A stretch of DNA of 52,934 bases from Ureibacillus endophyticus (GCF_003628435.1 NZ_RBZN01000022.1:1-52934), one strand, 5' to 3'. Counted from the stretch's first letter, positions 1-9,681 are shown. The notes: generated from the letters alone by a model not told the origin. Made by a program: numbers and translations.

Positions 1-140
1 ATATTGCACGTATCACCTTTCATAACTTGTTTCTCGTCAATTCAAGTATATCGAAATCGGTGGTTACGTGCTTTTTTATTGTCAAAAATTGTAGTAAAAC
101 CCCAACAAATATTATAGAACCAGTTTAATAAGACATTTTA

Positions 141-177
141 AAAAAAAATATCAAACTAGTCGAAACCAGTTTGATAT
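141..177 (-). terminator. Intrinsic terminator of the lutABC operon
   Basis: Read on the minus strand, a 13-bp stem (one G-U pair) closed by a UUCG tetraloop is followed by a run of seven to eight U. It starts about 60 nt after the lutC stop codon and is the only strong hairpin downstream, so it should end the lutABC transcript. Bases 1-140, beyond it, show no supportable gene. Confidence 0.85.
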
Positions 178-236
178 TTCTTTATATACAACTACTAATG
201 GGGGTCATTAGTAATGTCATAACTAGGAACAATATT

Positions 237-944
237 TTATTGATCTTCTATAATAATATAAGTTGCTTTTATTGGACCGTGTACACCAACAATTAGTACC
301 ATTTCAATATCAGCCGAGTTACTTGGACCGGACATAAATAAAATACAAGAAGGTACCTGTTCGCCTTGCTCGATTTGATTATGAATTTGGCGCGCTGCTT
401 GGGTCATACGAGGAACGATTGAACTTTTTGGAATAAGTACAATCGATTTCTCTGGTAAGAAATTCATCGTACGTCCACGATTCGGGTGGCTATATAGAAC
501 AGCTGAAGCAGATTCTGCTAATGTTATTTCACTAATCGTAATGCCAATATTCGCTTTTTCTGCTTGGCGAATATTTTCCTCAGGATTTTTCTCGTCCCAT
601 TCGTAAAACTCAATCCCGCTTTCAGGCCAAAACTCCATTAATTGAGATAAGCCATATTTCTGGAAGCGTTCATCCTTCCAAGCTACAACGGATTTCCCAC
701 CAAAATCTGTTACAACCTGATGCAGTGTATTCGCTAAGTTAGCCGTAGTTGTTTCTAAACATACGGTATGAATGTTTTGACATTGCTTTTTTAATACTTC
801 TACAAGCTCATCTTGTGAAGCATCCTTTAATACTTCATGTTGAGGCAAGTATTTCCATGCTGGACGCTCCACTTTAGTTCGGACAGGGCGACCAAGACTA
901 TTTGCAATTGTATTTAAAAATTGATCTCTATTTTGAATTGTCAT
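237..944 (-). CDS. lutC: Lactate utilization protein LutC (LUD domain)
   Basis: This 235-residue protein matches LutC (YvbY) of the LutABC complex, which oxidises L-lactate to pyruvate in the cytoplasm. The central and C-terminal part is the LUD domain. The stretch [16 protein letters not shown] at about residues 137-152, followed by an Arg-rich turn and a hydrophobic strand, is typical of this family, as is a C-terminus ending in GVHGPIKA. No Fe-S cysteine motif is present, consistent with LutC being the non-cluster subunit. The ATG overlaps the lutB stop in an ATGA, so the two genes are translationally coupled. It is the last gene of lutABC and is followed by an intrinsic terminator. Confidence 0.93.
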   Translation of the reverse strand: MTIQNRDQFLNTIANSLGRPVRTKVERPAWKYLPQHEVLKDASQDELVEVLKKQCQNIHTVCLETTTANLANTLHQVVTDFGGKSVVAWKDERFQKYGLSQLMEFWPESGIEFYEWDEKNPEENIRQAEKANIGITISEITLAESASAVLYSHPNRGRTMNFLPEKSIVLIPKSSIVPRMTQAARQIHNQIEQGEQVPSCILFMSGPSNSADIEMVLIVGVHGPIKATYIIIEDQ

Positions 945-2368
945 GTTTGATCCCCTTTCTGACGTTGTTTAAGCCAGTTACGGAAGCTTTCTTTATTTGG
1001 AGCTGGGAAGTCGCGCTCTTCAGTCCATGCTTTTAATGGGCCAGGTCCACTTGTAATTTTGTCGTCTTTTACAAAAGGAGACATGATTGGTGAAGCGACC
1101 TTTGTAGCCACATTAAAGAGTGGTGAAGTTGATGCACCAAAACCAAATGCTTTCATTAGTAAACGTTCAGAAATAGGTGCTTTTCCTTCTTGTTCTACAA
1201 TCTTTTGTCGATGCTTATGCAGCAATTCGTGTAATGGAATCTTTACCGGACATACTTCTGTACAAGCTCCACAAAGAGTAGACGCATACGGTAATTCTTT
1301 GAAATCATCGTAGCCACCAAGTAACGGTGTTAATACAGCCCCAATCGGACCTGAATAAATTGAACCGTAGCTATGTCCACCAACGTGGCGATAAACAGGA
1401 CAAGCATTTACACAAGCAGCACAACGAATACATTGTAAAATGGATTGGAATTCCGTGCCCAAAATTTTTGAACGCCCATTATCAACGATTACTAGATGGA
1501 ATTCTTCTGGCCCGTCTGTTTCGCCTTCACCTTTAACACCAGTTAGCATCGTGATATAGCTTGTTAGTTTTTGCCCAACAGCGCTACGTGTTAATAAACT
1601 TACTAACACTTCCATTTCTTCAAATGTAGGAACAATACGCTCCATCCCCATGACTGCAATTTGCGTTTTAGGTAATGCAGTAACAAGGTCTGCATTTCCT
1701 TCATTCGTTACAAGGGTCACTGTCCCACTTTCAGCTATCGCAAAGTTACAGCCAGTAATACCAATATCAGCTGTTAAATACTCTTGGCGTAGTTTTTCGC
1801 GAACGTAAAGTGCCATTTCTTCTGGCTGTTCAGATTTTTCGTAGCCGATTTTCTTAGAAAAGATTTCACGAATTTGTTGACGATTTTTATGTAGCGGAGG
1901 CACGATAATGTGTGAAGGTGGCTCGTGATCATTTAATTGTAAAATGTACTCACCAAGGTCCGTTTCAATTACTTCACAGCCTGCATCTTCTAACGCTGCA
2001 TTTAAATGAATTTCCTCAGTCACCATTGATTTTGCTTTTACGATCTTTCTCGCCTGTTTTTGTAAGGCAATGTTTTTCACATATTCTGATGCTTCTTCAG
2101 CCGTTTGTGCGAAAAATACATGCCCACCACGCTTGACAACGTTTTCACTTAATTCGTAAAGATATGCATCCAGATTTTCAAGTACGTGCTTTCGAATTTC
2201 CTCTCCGTGTGCGCGCCATTCTTCCCAGTTTCCTAATTCATCTACTTGTGCTTGGCGGCGTGTTTGGAATCTACCTTGAGCAGCCGACACTGCTCCCCGC
2301 ATAAATGTATCATTTAAGTTATTCGCAACCCGATTTTTAAATTGCTCATCACTCGTTTTCATAGCCAT
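941..2368 (-). CDS. lutB: Iron-sulfur lactate utilization protein LutB
   Basis: This 475-residue protein is the Fe-S subunit of the L-lactate oxidising LutABC complex. An N-terminal LUD-type domain is followed by two ferredoxin-like cysteine clusters: C313-x2-C316-x2-C319-x3-CP (C323), and C366-x2-C369-x3-CP (C373). The second has three cysteines in the usual spacing, as in LutB homologues. A strong Shine-Dalgarno (AAGGGGGG) overlaps the lutA stop codon 13 nt upstream, and the stop overlaps the lutC start by four bases, so lutA-lutB-lutC form one tight operon. Length and order agree with B. subtilis YvfW. Expression is probably controlled by LutR through the palindrome in front of lutA. Confidence 0.95.
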   Translation of the reverse strand: MAMKTSDEQFKNRVANNLNDTFMRGAVSAAQGRFQTRRQAQVDELGNWEEWRAHGEEIRKHVLENLDAYLYELSENVVKRGGHVFFAQTAEEASEYVKNIALQKQARKIVKAKSMVTEEIHLNAALEDAGCEVIETDLGEYILQLNDHEPPSHIIVPPLHKNRQQIREIFSKKIGYEKSEQPEEMALYVREKLRQEYLTADIGITGCNFAIAESGTVTLVTNEGNADLVTALPKTQIAVMGMERIVPTFEEMEVLVSLLTRSAVGQKLTSYITMLTGVKGEGETDGPEEFHLVIVDNGRSKILGTEFQSILQCIRCAACVNACPVYRHVGGHSYGSIYSGPIGAVLTPLLGGYDDFKELPYASTLCGACTEVCPVKIPLHELLHKHRQKIVEQEGKAPISERLLMKAFGFGASTSPLFNVATKVASPIMSPFVKDDKITSGPGPLKAWTEERDFPAPNKESFRNWLKQRQKGDQT

Positions 2369-2381
2369 TATAATTCCCCCC

Positions 2382-3098
2382 TTAGCGACTATTTAATACT
2401 TCCGCAATATGCATGACACGAATAGGTTTACCAGTACGATTAATACGTCCACCGATATTTATCAAGCAACCTGCATCTGCCCCGATTAAAATATCTGCTT
2501 CTGTTTCTTCAACATTACATACTTTTTCATCTACCATTTGGCCAGAAATATTGCCCATTTTGACAGAGAATGTACCGCCGAAACCACAGCAACGTTCTTT
2601 ACCAGGTAGCTCAACGTATTCTAATCCTTCTACATTTTTTAAAAGTTTAATAGGTGCGTCTTTTACACCCAGTAAACGCGTCATATGGCAAGAAGTATGA
2701 TAAGTTGCCTTTCCTTCTAAACGAGCACCAACATTATCTATTTTTAAAACGTTTACAATAAAATCCGTTAATTCGTATGTTTTATCCGCTAACTTTTGAG
2801 CTTTGTGTTCCCACTCAGCATCACCTTTAAAAATATGTGGATACTCTTTAAACATATAAGCACATGAGCCAGATGGTGTAACAACGTACTCCGCATCTTC
2901 AAATGCTTTAATCATATTTTTCATAGAACCTTTTGATTCTTCAACATAGCCGCTATTATAAGCTGGTTGACCACAGCATACTTGAGATGTTGGGAAATCT
3001 ATTTCGCAACCAAGTCTCTCGAGAAGTTCAACAGTTGCTTTCCCAACGTTACCTTGAAACATATCGACAAGGCATGTAGCAAATAATGTAACTTTCAT
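2382..3098 (-). CDS. lutA: Lactate utilization protein LutA (CCG-domain Fe-S oxidoreductase)
   Basis: First gene of lutABC, 238 residues. It has the two cysteine-rich CCG motifs of the glycolate oxidase GlcF / heterodisulfide reductase HdrB type: [10 protein letters not shown] at residues 41-50 and CCGFGG at 170-175. Lone cysteines at C79 (GSC) and C137 (TSCH) complete the family pattern. In B. subtilis, LutA works with LutB and LutC to convert L-lactate to pyruvate. The ATG is preceded by a purine-rich GAGGGGGA site. A LutR-type palindrome lies 38 nt upstream, where it would overlap the transcription start. Confidence 0.94.
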   Translation of the reverse strand: MKVTLFATCLVDMFQGNVGKATVELLERLGCEIDFPTSQVCCGQPAYNSGYVEESKGSMKNMIKAFEDAEYVVTPSGSCAYMFKEYPHIFKGDAEWEHKAQKLADKTYELTDFIVNVLKIDNVGARLEGKATYHTSCHMTRLLGVKDAPIKLLKNVEGLEYVELPGKERCCGFGGTFSVKMGNISGQMVDEKVCNVEETEADILIGADAGCLINIGGRINRTGKPIRVMHIAEVLNSR

Positions 3099-3135
3099 CT
3101 AAATCCCCCTCAACATTACCTCGACATTCAACCGG

Positions 3136-3159
3136 TCATCTGATGACTTAATCGTAACA
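3136..3159 (-). promoter_or_regulatory. lutABC promoter with LutR-type operator
   Basis: TCATCTGATGA, a perfect 11-bp palindrome, lies at 3136-3146. On the minus strand an extended -10 element (TGT-TACGAT, 3159-3151) sits just upstream, placing the start site at the palindrome. The -35 is weak. The identical palindrome occurs in front of lutP (4285-4295). TCATC-N-GATGA is the inverted repeat I recall for B. subtilis LutR, so assignment to LutR is by family knowledge plus context. The operator is much better supported than the -10. Confidence 0.7.
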
Positions 3160-3333
3160 TGTTTTTCAAAATTTCACTATATTTTTTGAAAATTTAATAT
3201 TAATAATAGCTCATTACTCTCTAGCAAAATCAAAACTTAACTAAATTCTTTCTATTAAAATATATGTCCATTCGCGATAAATTTTTCCTCAAAAGTTTGG
3301 ATATTGTGATAGGGAAAGTTGTTCAATACATAC

Positions 3334-3371
3334 AAAACGCCACTTTGCATCCGTGTACAAAATGGCGTTTT
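3334..3371 (-). terminator. Terminator of lutR (bidirectional hairpin)
   Basis: AAAACGCCAxTTTG at 3334-3347 pairs with CAAAATGGCGTTTT at 3358-3371, with one mismatch. It starts 24 nt after the lutR stop and has a short T-rich flank on each strand. It separates lutR from the lutABC promoter downstream. Confidence 0.7.
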
Positions 3372-3394
3372 TCTTATTTCACAGACTTATTCTT

Positions 3395-4114
3395 TTACTT
3401 TGTTCCATCAAAATATTTCATTAGAATTTTTTCCACATTACTTAAATGGGTGTACATTGCAAGTTCCGCAAGTTCAGGGTTTTGCTGTTTAATTGCTAAA
3501 AAAATTTGCATATGTTCATCATAAAGCTGTTCAGCCGTTGTTTGCTTTGAATATAACCAGATTCTACGCGTCTCTCTCATTAAATCAATCGTAAGACCAG
3601 AAACCTGATCGAGTAAAGTTGGGATTAGTGGGTTATGAGAAGCAGCGGCAATTGCCATATGAAATTCAAAGTCGACCTTTTCACCAAGTTCTTCATCGCC
3701 CTGAACAGTTTTCATTTTTTCAAGAATTTCTTTTAAACGTTCAATATCTTCCTGTGTACGATTTCTTGCGGCGCTAACAACCGTACCAACCTCAATTATC
3801 TTACGTAGTTCTAATAAATGAGGGACGTTCTCTCTATGTGCAAGGATTGAAGTAGAAAGAGGAAATTCTAGTATTTGTTCAGAGACTTCCTTCACGAATG
3901 TACCAGAGCCCTGCTTAATTTCAATAAGGCCCATCGCTTTTAAAGACGCTAATGCTTCACGCACAGCGGACCTACTTACTTGCAATTGTTCTGCTAAGTA
4001 TTCAACCGAATCTAAACGATCACCGGGTTTTAATTCACCTGCTCGGATTTTTTCATGAAGTATTTCACAAACTTCTTCATATTTTTTTTTTGTTTTTACT
4101 TTTGTGAATTTCAA
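3395..4114 (-). CDS. lutR: GntR/FadR-family lactate operon repressor LutR
   Basis: FadR-subfamily GntR transcription factor of 239 residues from the chosen start. The N-terminal winged helix (about residues 10-75) contains the recognition helix VSRSAVREALASLKAMGLI and the wing QGSGTFV. The rest is an all-helical FCD ligand domain with the usual metal or carboxylate residues (D and H in EKVDFEFHMAIA, H in SHNPL, H near TAEQLYDEH). It sits between the two lactate transcription units, and identical palindromes occur in both promoters, so it most likely represses them in the absence of lactate. Start: a GTG at 4123 lacks a ribosome site, whereas TTG at 4114 lies six bases after GAGGTG (4127-4122), so TTG is preferred. 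A -10 TATAAT at 4168-4163 is a possible promoter. Confidence 0.9.
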   Translation of the reverse strand: MKFTKVKTKKKYEEVCEILHEKIRAGELKPGDRLDSVEYLAEQLQVSRSAVREALASLKAMGLIEIKQGSGTFVKEVSEQILEFPLSTSILAHRENVPHLLELRKIIEVGTVVSAARNRTQEDIERLKEILEKMKTVQGDEELGEKVDFEFHMAIAAASHNPLIPTLLDQVSGLTIDLMRETRRIWLYSKQTTAEQLYDEHMQIFLAIKQQNPELAELAMYTHLSNVEKILMKYFDGTK

Positions 4115-4242
4115 AGGACACACCTCGTTTTGTTATGTGAAATACACGTTTTTATAAAGTTTATTATACATAAAGATTAAATAAAAATCCTTCTCAATGA
4201 CAATGTCAATCTAAAAAGTGATTTTTTTAGTTAAAAAATACA

Positions 4243-4295
4243 TTGAATTATTAAAAAATTCTATTTATAATCTAGCACATAAGGTCATCTGATGA
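4243..4295 (+). promoter_or_regulatory. lutP promoter with LutR-type operator
   Basis: -35 TTGAAT (4243-4248), a 17-bp spacer and a perfect -10 TATAAT (4266-4271) predict a start near 4278. The perfect palindrome TCATCTGATGA at 4285-4295 covers about +8 to +18, a position where a bound repressor would block elongation or open-complex formation. The same 11 bp occur in front of lutA. Confidence 0.85.
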
Positions 4296-4346
4296 ATTAC
4301 TTGCTATTAGGGGAAAGAAATTTAATTTAAATTAGGGGGAGCAAGA

Positions 4347-6017
4347 ATGACGTTTACTCAAGACTTTACTGCAGTCGCTAACAGTCTAGGCTGGACTGCA
4401 CTAGTTGCAACAGTGCCAATTCTATATTTCTTCTGGGCACTAGCAATCAAAAAGATGAAAGGTTATATGGCAGGGCTTACAACATTAATTTTAGCTATAT
4501 TAGTCGCAGTTATTGCATTTAAAGTGCCAGTCATAACAGCATTAGCATCTGCATCACAGGGGGCTGTGTACGGAATTATACCAATTGGTTGGATCATTAT
4601 TACTTCAGTATTTTTATATAACTTAACGGTGAAAACAGGACATTTTGAAGTAATTCGCTCTTCCGTACTTTCTATTACACCAGATAGAAGAATACAAGCA
4701 TTATTAATAGCATTTTCATTTGGTGCATTCTTAGAAGGGGCTGCTGGATTTGGTGCTCCGGTGGCAATTTCTGCAGCGTTACTTGTAGGACTAGGCTTTA
4801 AACCGTTACAAGCAGCTGGTCTTTGCTTAATCGCAAATACTGCTCCTGTTGCTTTTGGCGCAATTGGGGTACCGATTACAGTTATGGAGGGAATTACGGG
4901 GATACCAGCAATTGAAATCTCAAAAATGGTTGGTCGTCAATTGCCGATTCTAGCAGTATTTATCCCATTAGTGTTAGTAGTAATTATGGTTGGCTTTAAA
5001 AAAGCATTAGAAGTGTTACCAGCTATTTTAGTATCTGGTTTTTCATTTGCCATTACACAATTTTTAAGCTCAAACTACTTAGGCGCTGAGCTACCAGATA
5101 TTTTATCATCATTAGTTTCATTAATTGCTTTAACAATTTTCCTACGCTTCTGGCAACCAAAAACAATTTATCGCTTTAAAGATGATGTACAAGTAAGTGA
5201 AATTAAACAAACACATTATACAGGTGGACAAGTCTTAACAGCATGGTCACCATTTATTGTATTAACTTTCTTTATCTCCGCTTGGGGAATTCCAACATTT
5301 AAGAAAGCGTTAGTTGGAACATATGATGGTGGAAATGCCATTTTAAATTTTGTGAATTCAATTGGAAGCGCTTTAACGTTTTATCCTGAAGTACCGTTCT
5401 TACATAATGTCGTCATTGATGGTGCAACAGGGAAAGAAATTGCCGCTGTTTATAAATTAGAACTTTTAGGTGCTGCTGGTACTGCTATTTTATTTGCAGC
5501 TATCATTTCAAAATTCATTTTAAAAATTTCATGGGGCAACTGGGTTAAAACATTTTTCGCTACTTTAAATGAAATTAAGTTCCCATTATTAACAATTTGC
5601 TGTGTTGTAGGATACGCATATGTAGCGAATACAGCTGGAATGATGGCAACATTAGGTTTAGTGTTAGCGAAGACAGGCGCTTTATTCCCATTCTTCTCTC
5701 CAATTTTAGGTTGGATTGGTGTAGTTGTTACAGGTTCCGATACTTCATCAAACGTATTATTCGCAAAGCTACAACAAGTCACTTCAGAATCAGTAGGAAT
5801 GGATCCTGTATTAGCCTTAGCAGCAAATACAGGTGGTGGTGTTACAGGAAAAATGATTTCACCACAAACATTAGCAGTTGCTGCAGCAGCTGTTGGACTA
5901 GCAGGTAAAGAATCTGAATTACTAAAATTCGCATTCAAGTATAGCTTAATTTTATTACTAGCAATTTGTATTATTACGTTCTTACAAAGTACTGTTTTAA
6001 CTTGGATGATTCCTTAA
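4347..6017 (+). CDS. lutP: L-lactate permease
   Basis: A 556-residue polytopic membrane protein of the LctP/LldP lactate permease family, with about twelve to fourteen hydrophobic segments. Recognisable family regions are FGAFLEGAAGFGAPVAISAA (about residues 126-145), the APVAFGAIGVPI stretch, and the C-terminal GSDTSSNVLFAKLQ and GGGVTGKMISPQ motifs. It imports L-lactate, and possibly glycolate, by proton symport for oxidation by LutABC. The ribosome site AGGGGGA lies seven bases before the ATG. The divergent promoter shares its operator with lutABC, so uptake and oxidation should be induced together. The length is normal for the family. Confidence 0.95.
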   Translation: MTFTQDFTAVANSLGWTALVATVPILYFFWALAIKKMKGYMAGLTTLILAILVAVIAFKVPVITALASASQGAVYGIIPIGWIIITSVFLYNLTVKTGHFEVIRSSVLSITPDRRIQALLIAFSFGAFLEGAAGFGAPVAISAALLVGLGFKPLQAAGLCLIANTAPVAFGAIGVPITVMEGITGIPAIEISKMVGRQLPILAVFIPLVLVVIMVGFKKALEVLPAILVSGFSFAITQFLSSNYLGAELPDILSSLVSLIALTIFLRFWQPKTIYRFKDDVQVSEIKQTHYTGGQVLTAWSPFIVLTFFISAWGIPTFKKALVGTYDGGNAILNFVNSIGSALTFYPEVPFLHNVVIDGATGKEIAAVYKLELLGAAGTAILFAAIISKFILKISWGNWVKTFFATLNEIKFPLLTICCVVGYAYVANTAGMMATLGLVLAKTGALFPFFSPILGWIGVVVTGSDTSSNVLFAKLQQVTSESVGMDPVLALAANTGGGVTGKMISPQTLAVAAAAVGLAGKESELLKFAFKYSLILLLAICIITFLQSTVLTWMIP

Positions 6018-6023
6018 TTCATA

Positions 6024-6060
6024 GGGGGTGTCCTAAAGTGAAAACTGTCTGGACACCCCC
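6024..6060 (+). other. GC-rich hairpin between lutP and pyc, without a U-tract
   Basis: GGGGGTGTCC (6024-6033) and GGACACCCCC (6051-6060) form a perfect 10-bp stem with a 17-nt loop, starting 7 nt after the lutP stop. CTACTACTTA rather than a T-run follows, so it does not meet the usual criteria for an intrinsic terminator. It may trim or stabilise the lutP mRNA 3' end, allowing partial read-through into pyc. Confidence 0.6.
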
Positions 6061-6117
6061 CTACTACTTAAACATGGTCTATTACTTTTAATAGATTAAA
6101 AATTGGGAGGTAATTTT

Positions 6118-9100
6118 ATGAGAAAAATCGAGAAAATTTTAGTAGCAAACCGTGGTGAAATTGCGATTCGTATTTTCCGCGCATGTACTGAATTGAAGAT
6201 AAAAACGGTTGCAATTTATTCCCATGAAGATAGTGGTGCCATTCATCGCTTTAAAGCAGATGAAGCATATTTAGTTGGACAAGGTAAAAAGCCAATCGAT
6301 GCTTATTTAGATATAGAAGGAATTATCGCAATTGCAAAAGATGCCGATGTCGATGCAATTCATCCGGGTTACGGATTCTTATCTGAAAATGTTGCCTTTG
6401 CCCAACGTTGTGAAGAAGAAGGAATAATTTTTATTGGTCCGAAATCTATCCATTTAGATATGTTTGGGGATAAAGTAAAAGCTCGTGAACAAGCGATTGC
6501 TGCTGGCATCCCTGTTATCCCAGGTACAGATGGTCCTGTAAATAGCTTAGATGAGGTTGAAGTATTTGCTAAACAATACGGGTTCCCTGTAATGATTAAA
6601 GCAGCCCTTGGTGGTGGTGGTCGTGGGATGCGTCTTGTTGAAAATCCAAATGACCTAGCTACAGCATACGAACGTGCAAAATCAGAAGCAAAAGCGGCCT
6701 TTGGTTCAGACGAAGTGTATGTTGAAAAGGCAATCATCAAACCAAAACACATTGAAGTACAAATTTTAGGTGATGAAGAAGGAAATATTGTGCATTTATA
6801 TGAGCGTGACTGCTCCATTCAACGTCGTCATCAAAAAGTAGTAGAAATTGCCCCATCGAATTCAATTTCAAACGATTTACGCAATCGCATTTGTGCAGCT
6901 GCTGTGCAATTGATGAAAAATGTGCAATATGTCAATGCTGGTACGGTAGAGTTTTTAGTGACGGATGATGAGTTTTACTTCATTGAAGTCAACCCACGTA
7001 TTCAAGTAGAACATACAATTACAGAAATGATTACAGGTATTGATATCGTTCATACACAAATTAAAATTGCAGAAGGTCATGCATTACATAGTAAAAAAAT
7101 CGGTATGCCTCAGCAAAAAGATATTCCGTTATTCGGTTATGCGATTCAATCACGTATTACGACAGAAGATCCAAAAAATAATTTCATGCCGGATACAGGA
7201 AAAATTATGGTATATCGCTCTTCAGGTGGCTTCGGTGTACGTCTTGATGCAGGGAACGGTTTCCAAGGTGCCGTGGTTACACCCCACTACGATTCATTAC
7301 TTGTGAAACTATCAACTTGGGGAATGACATTTGAAGAAGCAGCTCAAAAAATGGATCGGAATTTACGCGAGTTCCGTATTCGCGGTGTAAAAACAAATAT
7401 ACCATTCTTAGAAAATGTAGTGCTTCATGAGAAATTTATAAGCGGACAATTTGATACGAGCTTTATTGATACAACACCTGAACTATTTGTATTTAAAGAA
7501 AGAAAAGACCGCGCAACGAAATTATTAAACTACATCGGTAATGTAACGTTAAATGGGTTCCCAGGAATCGAAAAACGTCCGAAACCAATTTTCGTACAAC
7601 CAAATATTCCAAGCGTAACTGGAACAACACTTTCTGGTACGAAGCAAATCTTAGATGAGCAAGGTGCAGCTGGTCTTGTTAATTGGATAAAGGAACAAAA
7701 CGATGTGTTACTAACGGATACAACATTCCGAGATGCGCATCAATCACTTCTTGCAACACGTGTTCGTTCAAAGGATATGTTTGAAATTGCAAATGCAACA
7801 AGTACGTTGCTGCACAACTTCTTCTCTCTCGAAATGTGGGGCGGTGCAACCTTTGACGTAGCATATCGCTTTTTAAAAGAAGACCCATGGGAGCGTTTAG
7901 AGCAATTACGCAAGCAGATTCCAAATGTCTTATTCCAAATGCTTTTTAGAGGAAGTAATGCAGTAGGATATTCAAATTACCCCGATAATGTAGTGCGTGC
8001 GTTTATTAAACAGGCGGCACAATCTGGTGTGGATGTCTTCCGTATTTTTGATTCATTAAACTGGGTAAAAGCAATGGAAGTAGCCATTGACGAAGTACGA
8101 TTGAATGGAAAAGTGGCAGAAGCGGCGATTTGTTATACAGGTGATATTTTTGATGAAAGCCGCGCGAAATATACAGTTCAATATTATAAGGAAATGGCGA
8201 AGCAATTAGAGCATGCAGGGGCTCATATTTTAGCCATTAAAGATATGGCTGGTTTGTTAAAGCCAAATGCAGCATATCGTTTAATCTCTGAATTAAAGGA
8301 TGCAACGGATTTACCGATCCACCTTCATACTCATGATACAAGTGGAAACGGAATCTTTGTCTATGCGAAAGCAATCGAAGCAGGTGTCGATATTATTGAT
8401 ACAGCATTAGGTTCAATGTCTGGTTTAACATCACAGCCAAGTGCTAATTCATTATACTACGCGTTAAGCGGCGAAGAACGTAAAGTACGTGCAGATATCA
8501 ATGCCCTTGAAAAACTTTCCTATTATTGGGGGGATGTGCGTAAATATTACGTGGACTTTGAGAGCGGTATGAATGCACCTCATTCAGAAGTGTTTGTACA
8601 TGAAATGCCAGGTGGACAATATAGTAACTTGCAACAACAAGCGAAAGCAGTTGGGCTAGGCGATCGCTGGGAGCAAGTTAAAGACATGTATTCAAGAGTA
8701 AATTTAATGTTTGGTGATATTGTTAAAGTAACACCTTCTTCTAAAGTTGTTGGGGACATGGCATTATTTATGGTACAAAACGATTTAGATGAAGAAAATA
8801 TTTATGAACGCGGAAAAACTCTAGATTTCCCTGATTCAGTCATTGAACTGTTCCAAGGTTATTTAGGACAACCACATGGTGGCTTCCCAAAAGAATTACA
8901 ACAACTTATCTTAAAAGACCGAGAAGCAATTACAGTTCGACCAGGTGAATTATTAGAACCCGTTAATTTTGAACAGTTAGCCATTGAGCTAGAAGAAAAA
9001 ATTGGTCGTACACCATCTCATAAAGATGTTCTTGCTTACGCACTTTATCCAAAAGTGTTTGAAGAATATGCGAAAGTAAATTCACAGTTCGGCGATATTT

Positions 9101-9546
9101 CAGTATTAGATACGGCAACATTCCTATACGGCTTACGTTTAGGCGAAGAAATCGAAGTTGAAATTGAAAAAGGAAAAACACTAATTATTAAACTAGTATC
9201 AATCGGAGAACCACAACACGATGGTACACGTGTAATTTACTTTGAAATTAACGGTCAATCCCGTGAAATTATCATTCAAGATATGACGGTAGAAGTAACA
9301 GGCAATAAAGCACCGAAAGCAGATCCGTCAAATCCAAATCAAATTGGTGCAACAATGCCAGGTACTGTTTTAAAAGTAGCAGTATCAAAAGGTAGCTCAG
9401 TGAAACGTGGCGATCATTTATTAATTACTGAGGCTATGAAAATGGAAACAACAGTTCAAGCACCGAAAGACGGGATTGTTAAAGAAATTTATGTTGCTTC
9501 AGGCGACGCAATTTCAACAGGTGATTTATTAATCGAGCTTGAATAA
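6118..9546 (+). CDS. pyc: Pyruvate carboxylase
   Basis: A 1142-residue protein, full length for a Gram-positive pyruvate carboxylase. It makes oxaloacetate from pyruvate, bicarbonate and ATP to replenish the TCA cycle. Order of domains: biotin carboxylase (about 1-450) with the glycine-rich ATP loop GGGGRGMR near residue 165 and the HPGYGFLSEN motif; carboxyltransferase (about 530-800) opening with LTDTTFRDAHQSLLATRVR; a C-terminal biotinyl domain with EAMKMET, in which K1108 is the biotinylated lysine. An in-frame TTG at 6103 would put the GGGAGG ribosome site inside the gene, so ATG 6118 is chosen. Standing just after lutP, it would draw lactate-derived pyruvate into anaplerosis. Confidence 0.97.
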   Translation: MRKIEKILVANRGEIAIRIFRACTELKIKTVAIYSHEDSGAIHRFKADEAYLVGQGKKPIDAYLDIEGIIAIAKDADVDAIHPGYGFLSENVAFAQRCEEEGIIFIGPKSIHLDMFGDKVKAREQAIAAGIPVIPGTDGPVNSLDEVEVFAKQYGFPVMIKAALGGGGRGMRLVENPNDLATAYERAKSEAKAAFGSDEVYVEKAIIKPKHIEVQILGDEEGNIVHLYERDCSIQRRHQKVVEIAPSNSISNDLRNRICAAAVQLMKNVQYVNAGTVEFLVTDDEFYFIEVNPRIQVEHTITEMITGIDIVHTQIKIAEGHALHSKKIGMPQQKDIPLFGYAIQSRITTEDPKNNFMPDTGKIMVYRSSGGFGVRLDAGNGFQGAVVTPHYDSLLVKLSTWGMTFEEAAQKMDRNLREFRIRGVKTNIPFLENVVLHEKFISGQFDTSFIDTTPELFVFKERKDRATKLLNYIGNVTLNGFPGIEKRPKPIFVQPNIPSVTGTTLSGTKQILDEQGAAGLVNWIKEQNDVLLTDTTFRDAHQSLLATRVRSKDMFEIANATSTLLHNFFSLEMWGGATFDVAYRFLKEDPWERLEQLRKQIPNVLFQMLFRGSNAVGYSNYPDNVVRAFIKQAAQSGVDVFRIFDSLNWVKAMEVAIDEVRLNGKVAEAAICYTGDIFDESRAKYTVQYYKEMAKQLEHAGAHILAIKDMAGLLKPNAAYRLISELKDATDLPIHLHTHDTSGNGIFVYAKAIEAGVDIIDTALGSMSGLTSQPSANSLYYALSGEERKVRADINALEKLSYYWGDVRKYYVDFESGMNAPHSEVFVHEMPGGQYSNLQQQAKAVGLGDRWEQVKDMYSRVNLMFGDIVKVTPSSKVVGDMALFMVQNDLDEENIYERGKTLDFPDSVIELFQGYLGQPHGGFPKELQQLILKDREAITVRPGELLEPVNFEQLAIELEEKIGRTPSHKDVLAYALYPKVFEEYAKVNSQFGDISVLDTATFLYGLRLGEEIEVEIEKGKTLIIKLVSIGEPQHDGTRVIYFEINGQSREIIIQDMTVEVTGNKAPKADPSNPNQIGATMPGTVLKVAVSKGSSVKRGDHLLITEAMKMETTVQAPKDGIVKEIYVASGDAISTGDLLIELE

Positions 9547-9562
9547 TGTGAAGGGCAACTTG

Positions 9563-9600
9563 AGGCTGTGTTAAAAGTTATTTGACTTTTAACACAGCCT
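9563..9600 (+). terminator. Terminator of pyc, part of a dispersed repeat
   Basis: AGGCTGTGTTAAAAGT (9563-9578) pairs perfectly with ACTTTTAACACAGCCT (9585-9600), a 16-bp stem with a 6-nt loop followed by TTCTT. It starts 16 nt after the pyc stop. A related hairpin and the sequence that follows it occur again at 34646-34747. Confidence 0.8.
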
Positions 9601-9664
9601 TTCTTAGTAATACTATCCACTCTAGAATAGTGCCCCTGCAGTAAATGCCACCATTCTCGTCGCA
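9563..9664 (+). repeat. Dispersed intergenic element, copy 1
   Basis: About 102 bp shared, in the same orientation, with 34646-34747. Common parts are the CTGTGTTAAAAGT inverted repeat, CTTTCTTAGTAAT, AGTGC-CCTGC, and ATGCCACCAT-CTCGTCGCA. Copy 1 lacks the GGTGG arm that in copy 2 pairs with CCACC. It encodes nothing visible and abuts the 3' end of the methyltransferase remnant. The family and mobility are unknown. Confidence 0.6.
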
Positions 9665-9681
9665 ATATAATCTGATACTTT

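Noticed and set aside
3264-3524. 86-codon plus-strand frame between lutA and lutR
   Set aside because: It crosses the lutR terminator hairpin, overlaps lutR antisense and has no ribosome site or family resemblance.
6024-6060. Intrinsic terminator after lutP
   Set aside because: The stem is strong but no U-run follows, so it is recorded only as a hairpin.
6103-6117. Upstream TTG start for pyruvate carboxylase
   Set aside because: It would place the GGGAGG ribosome site inside the coding region; ATG 6118 matches the family start.
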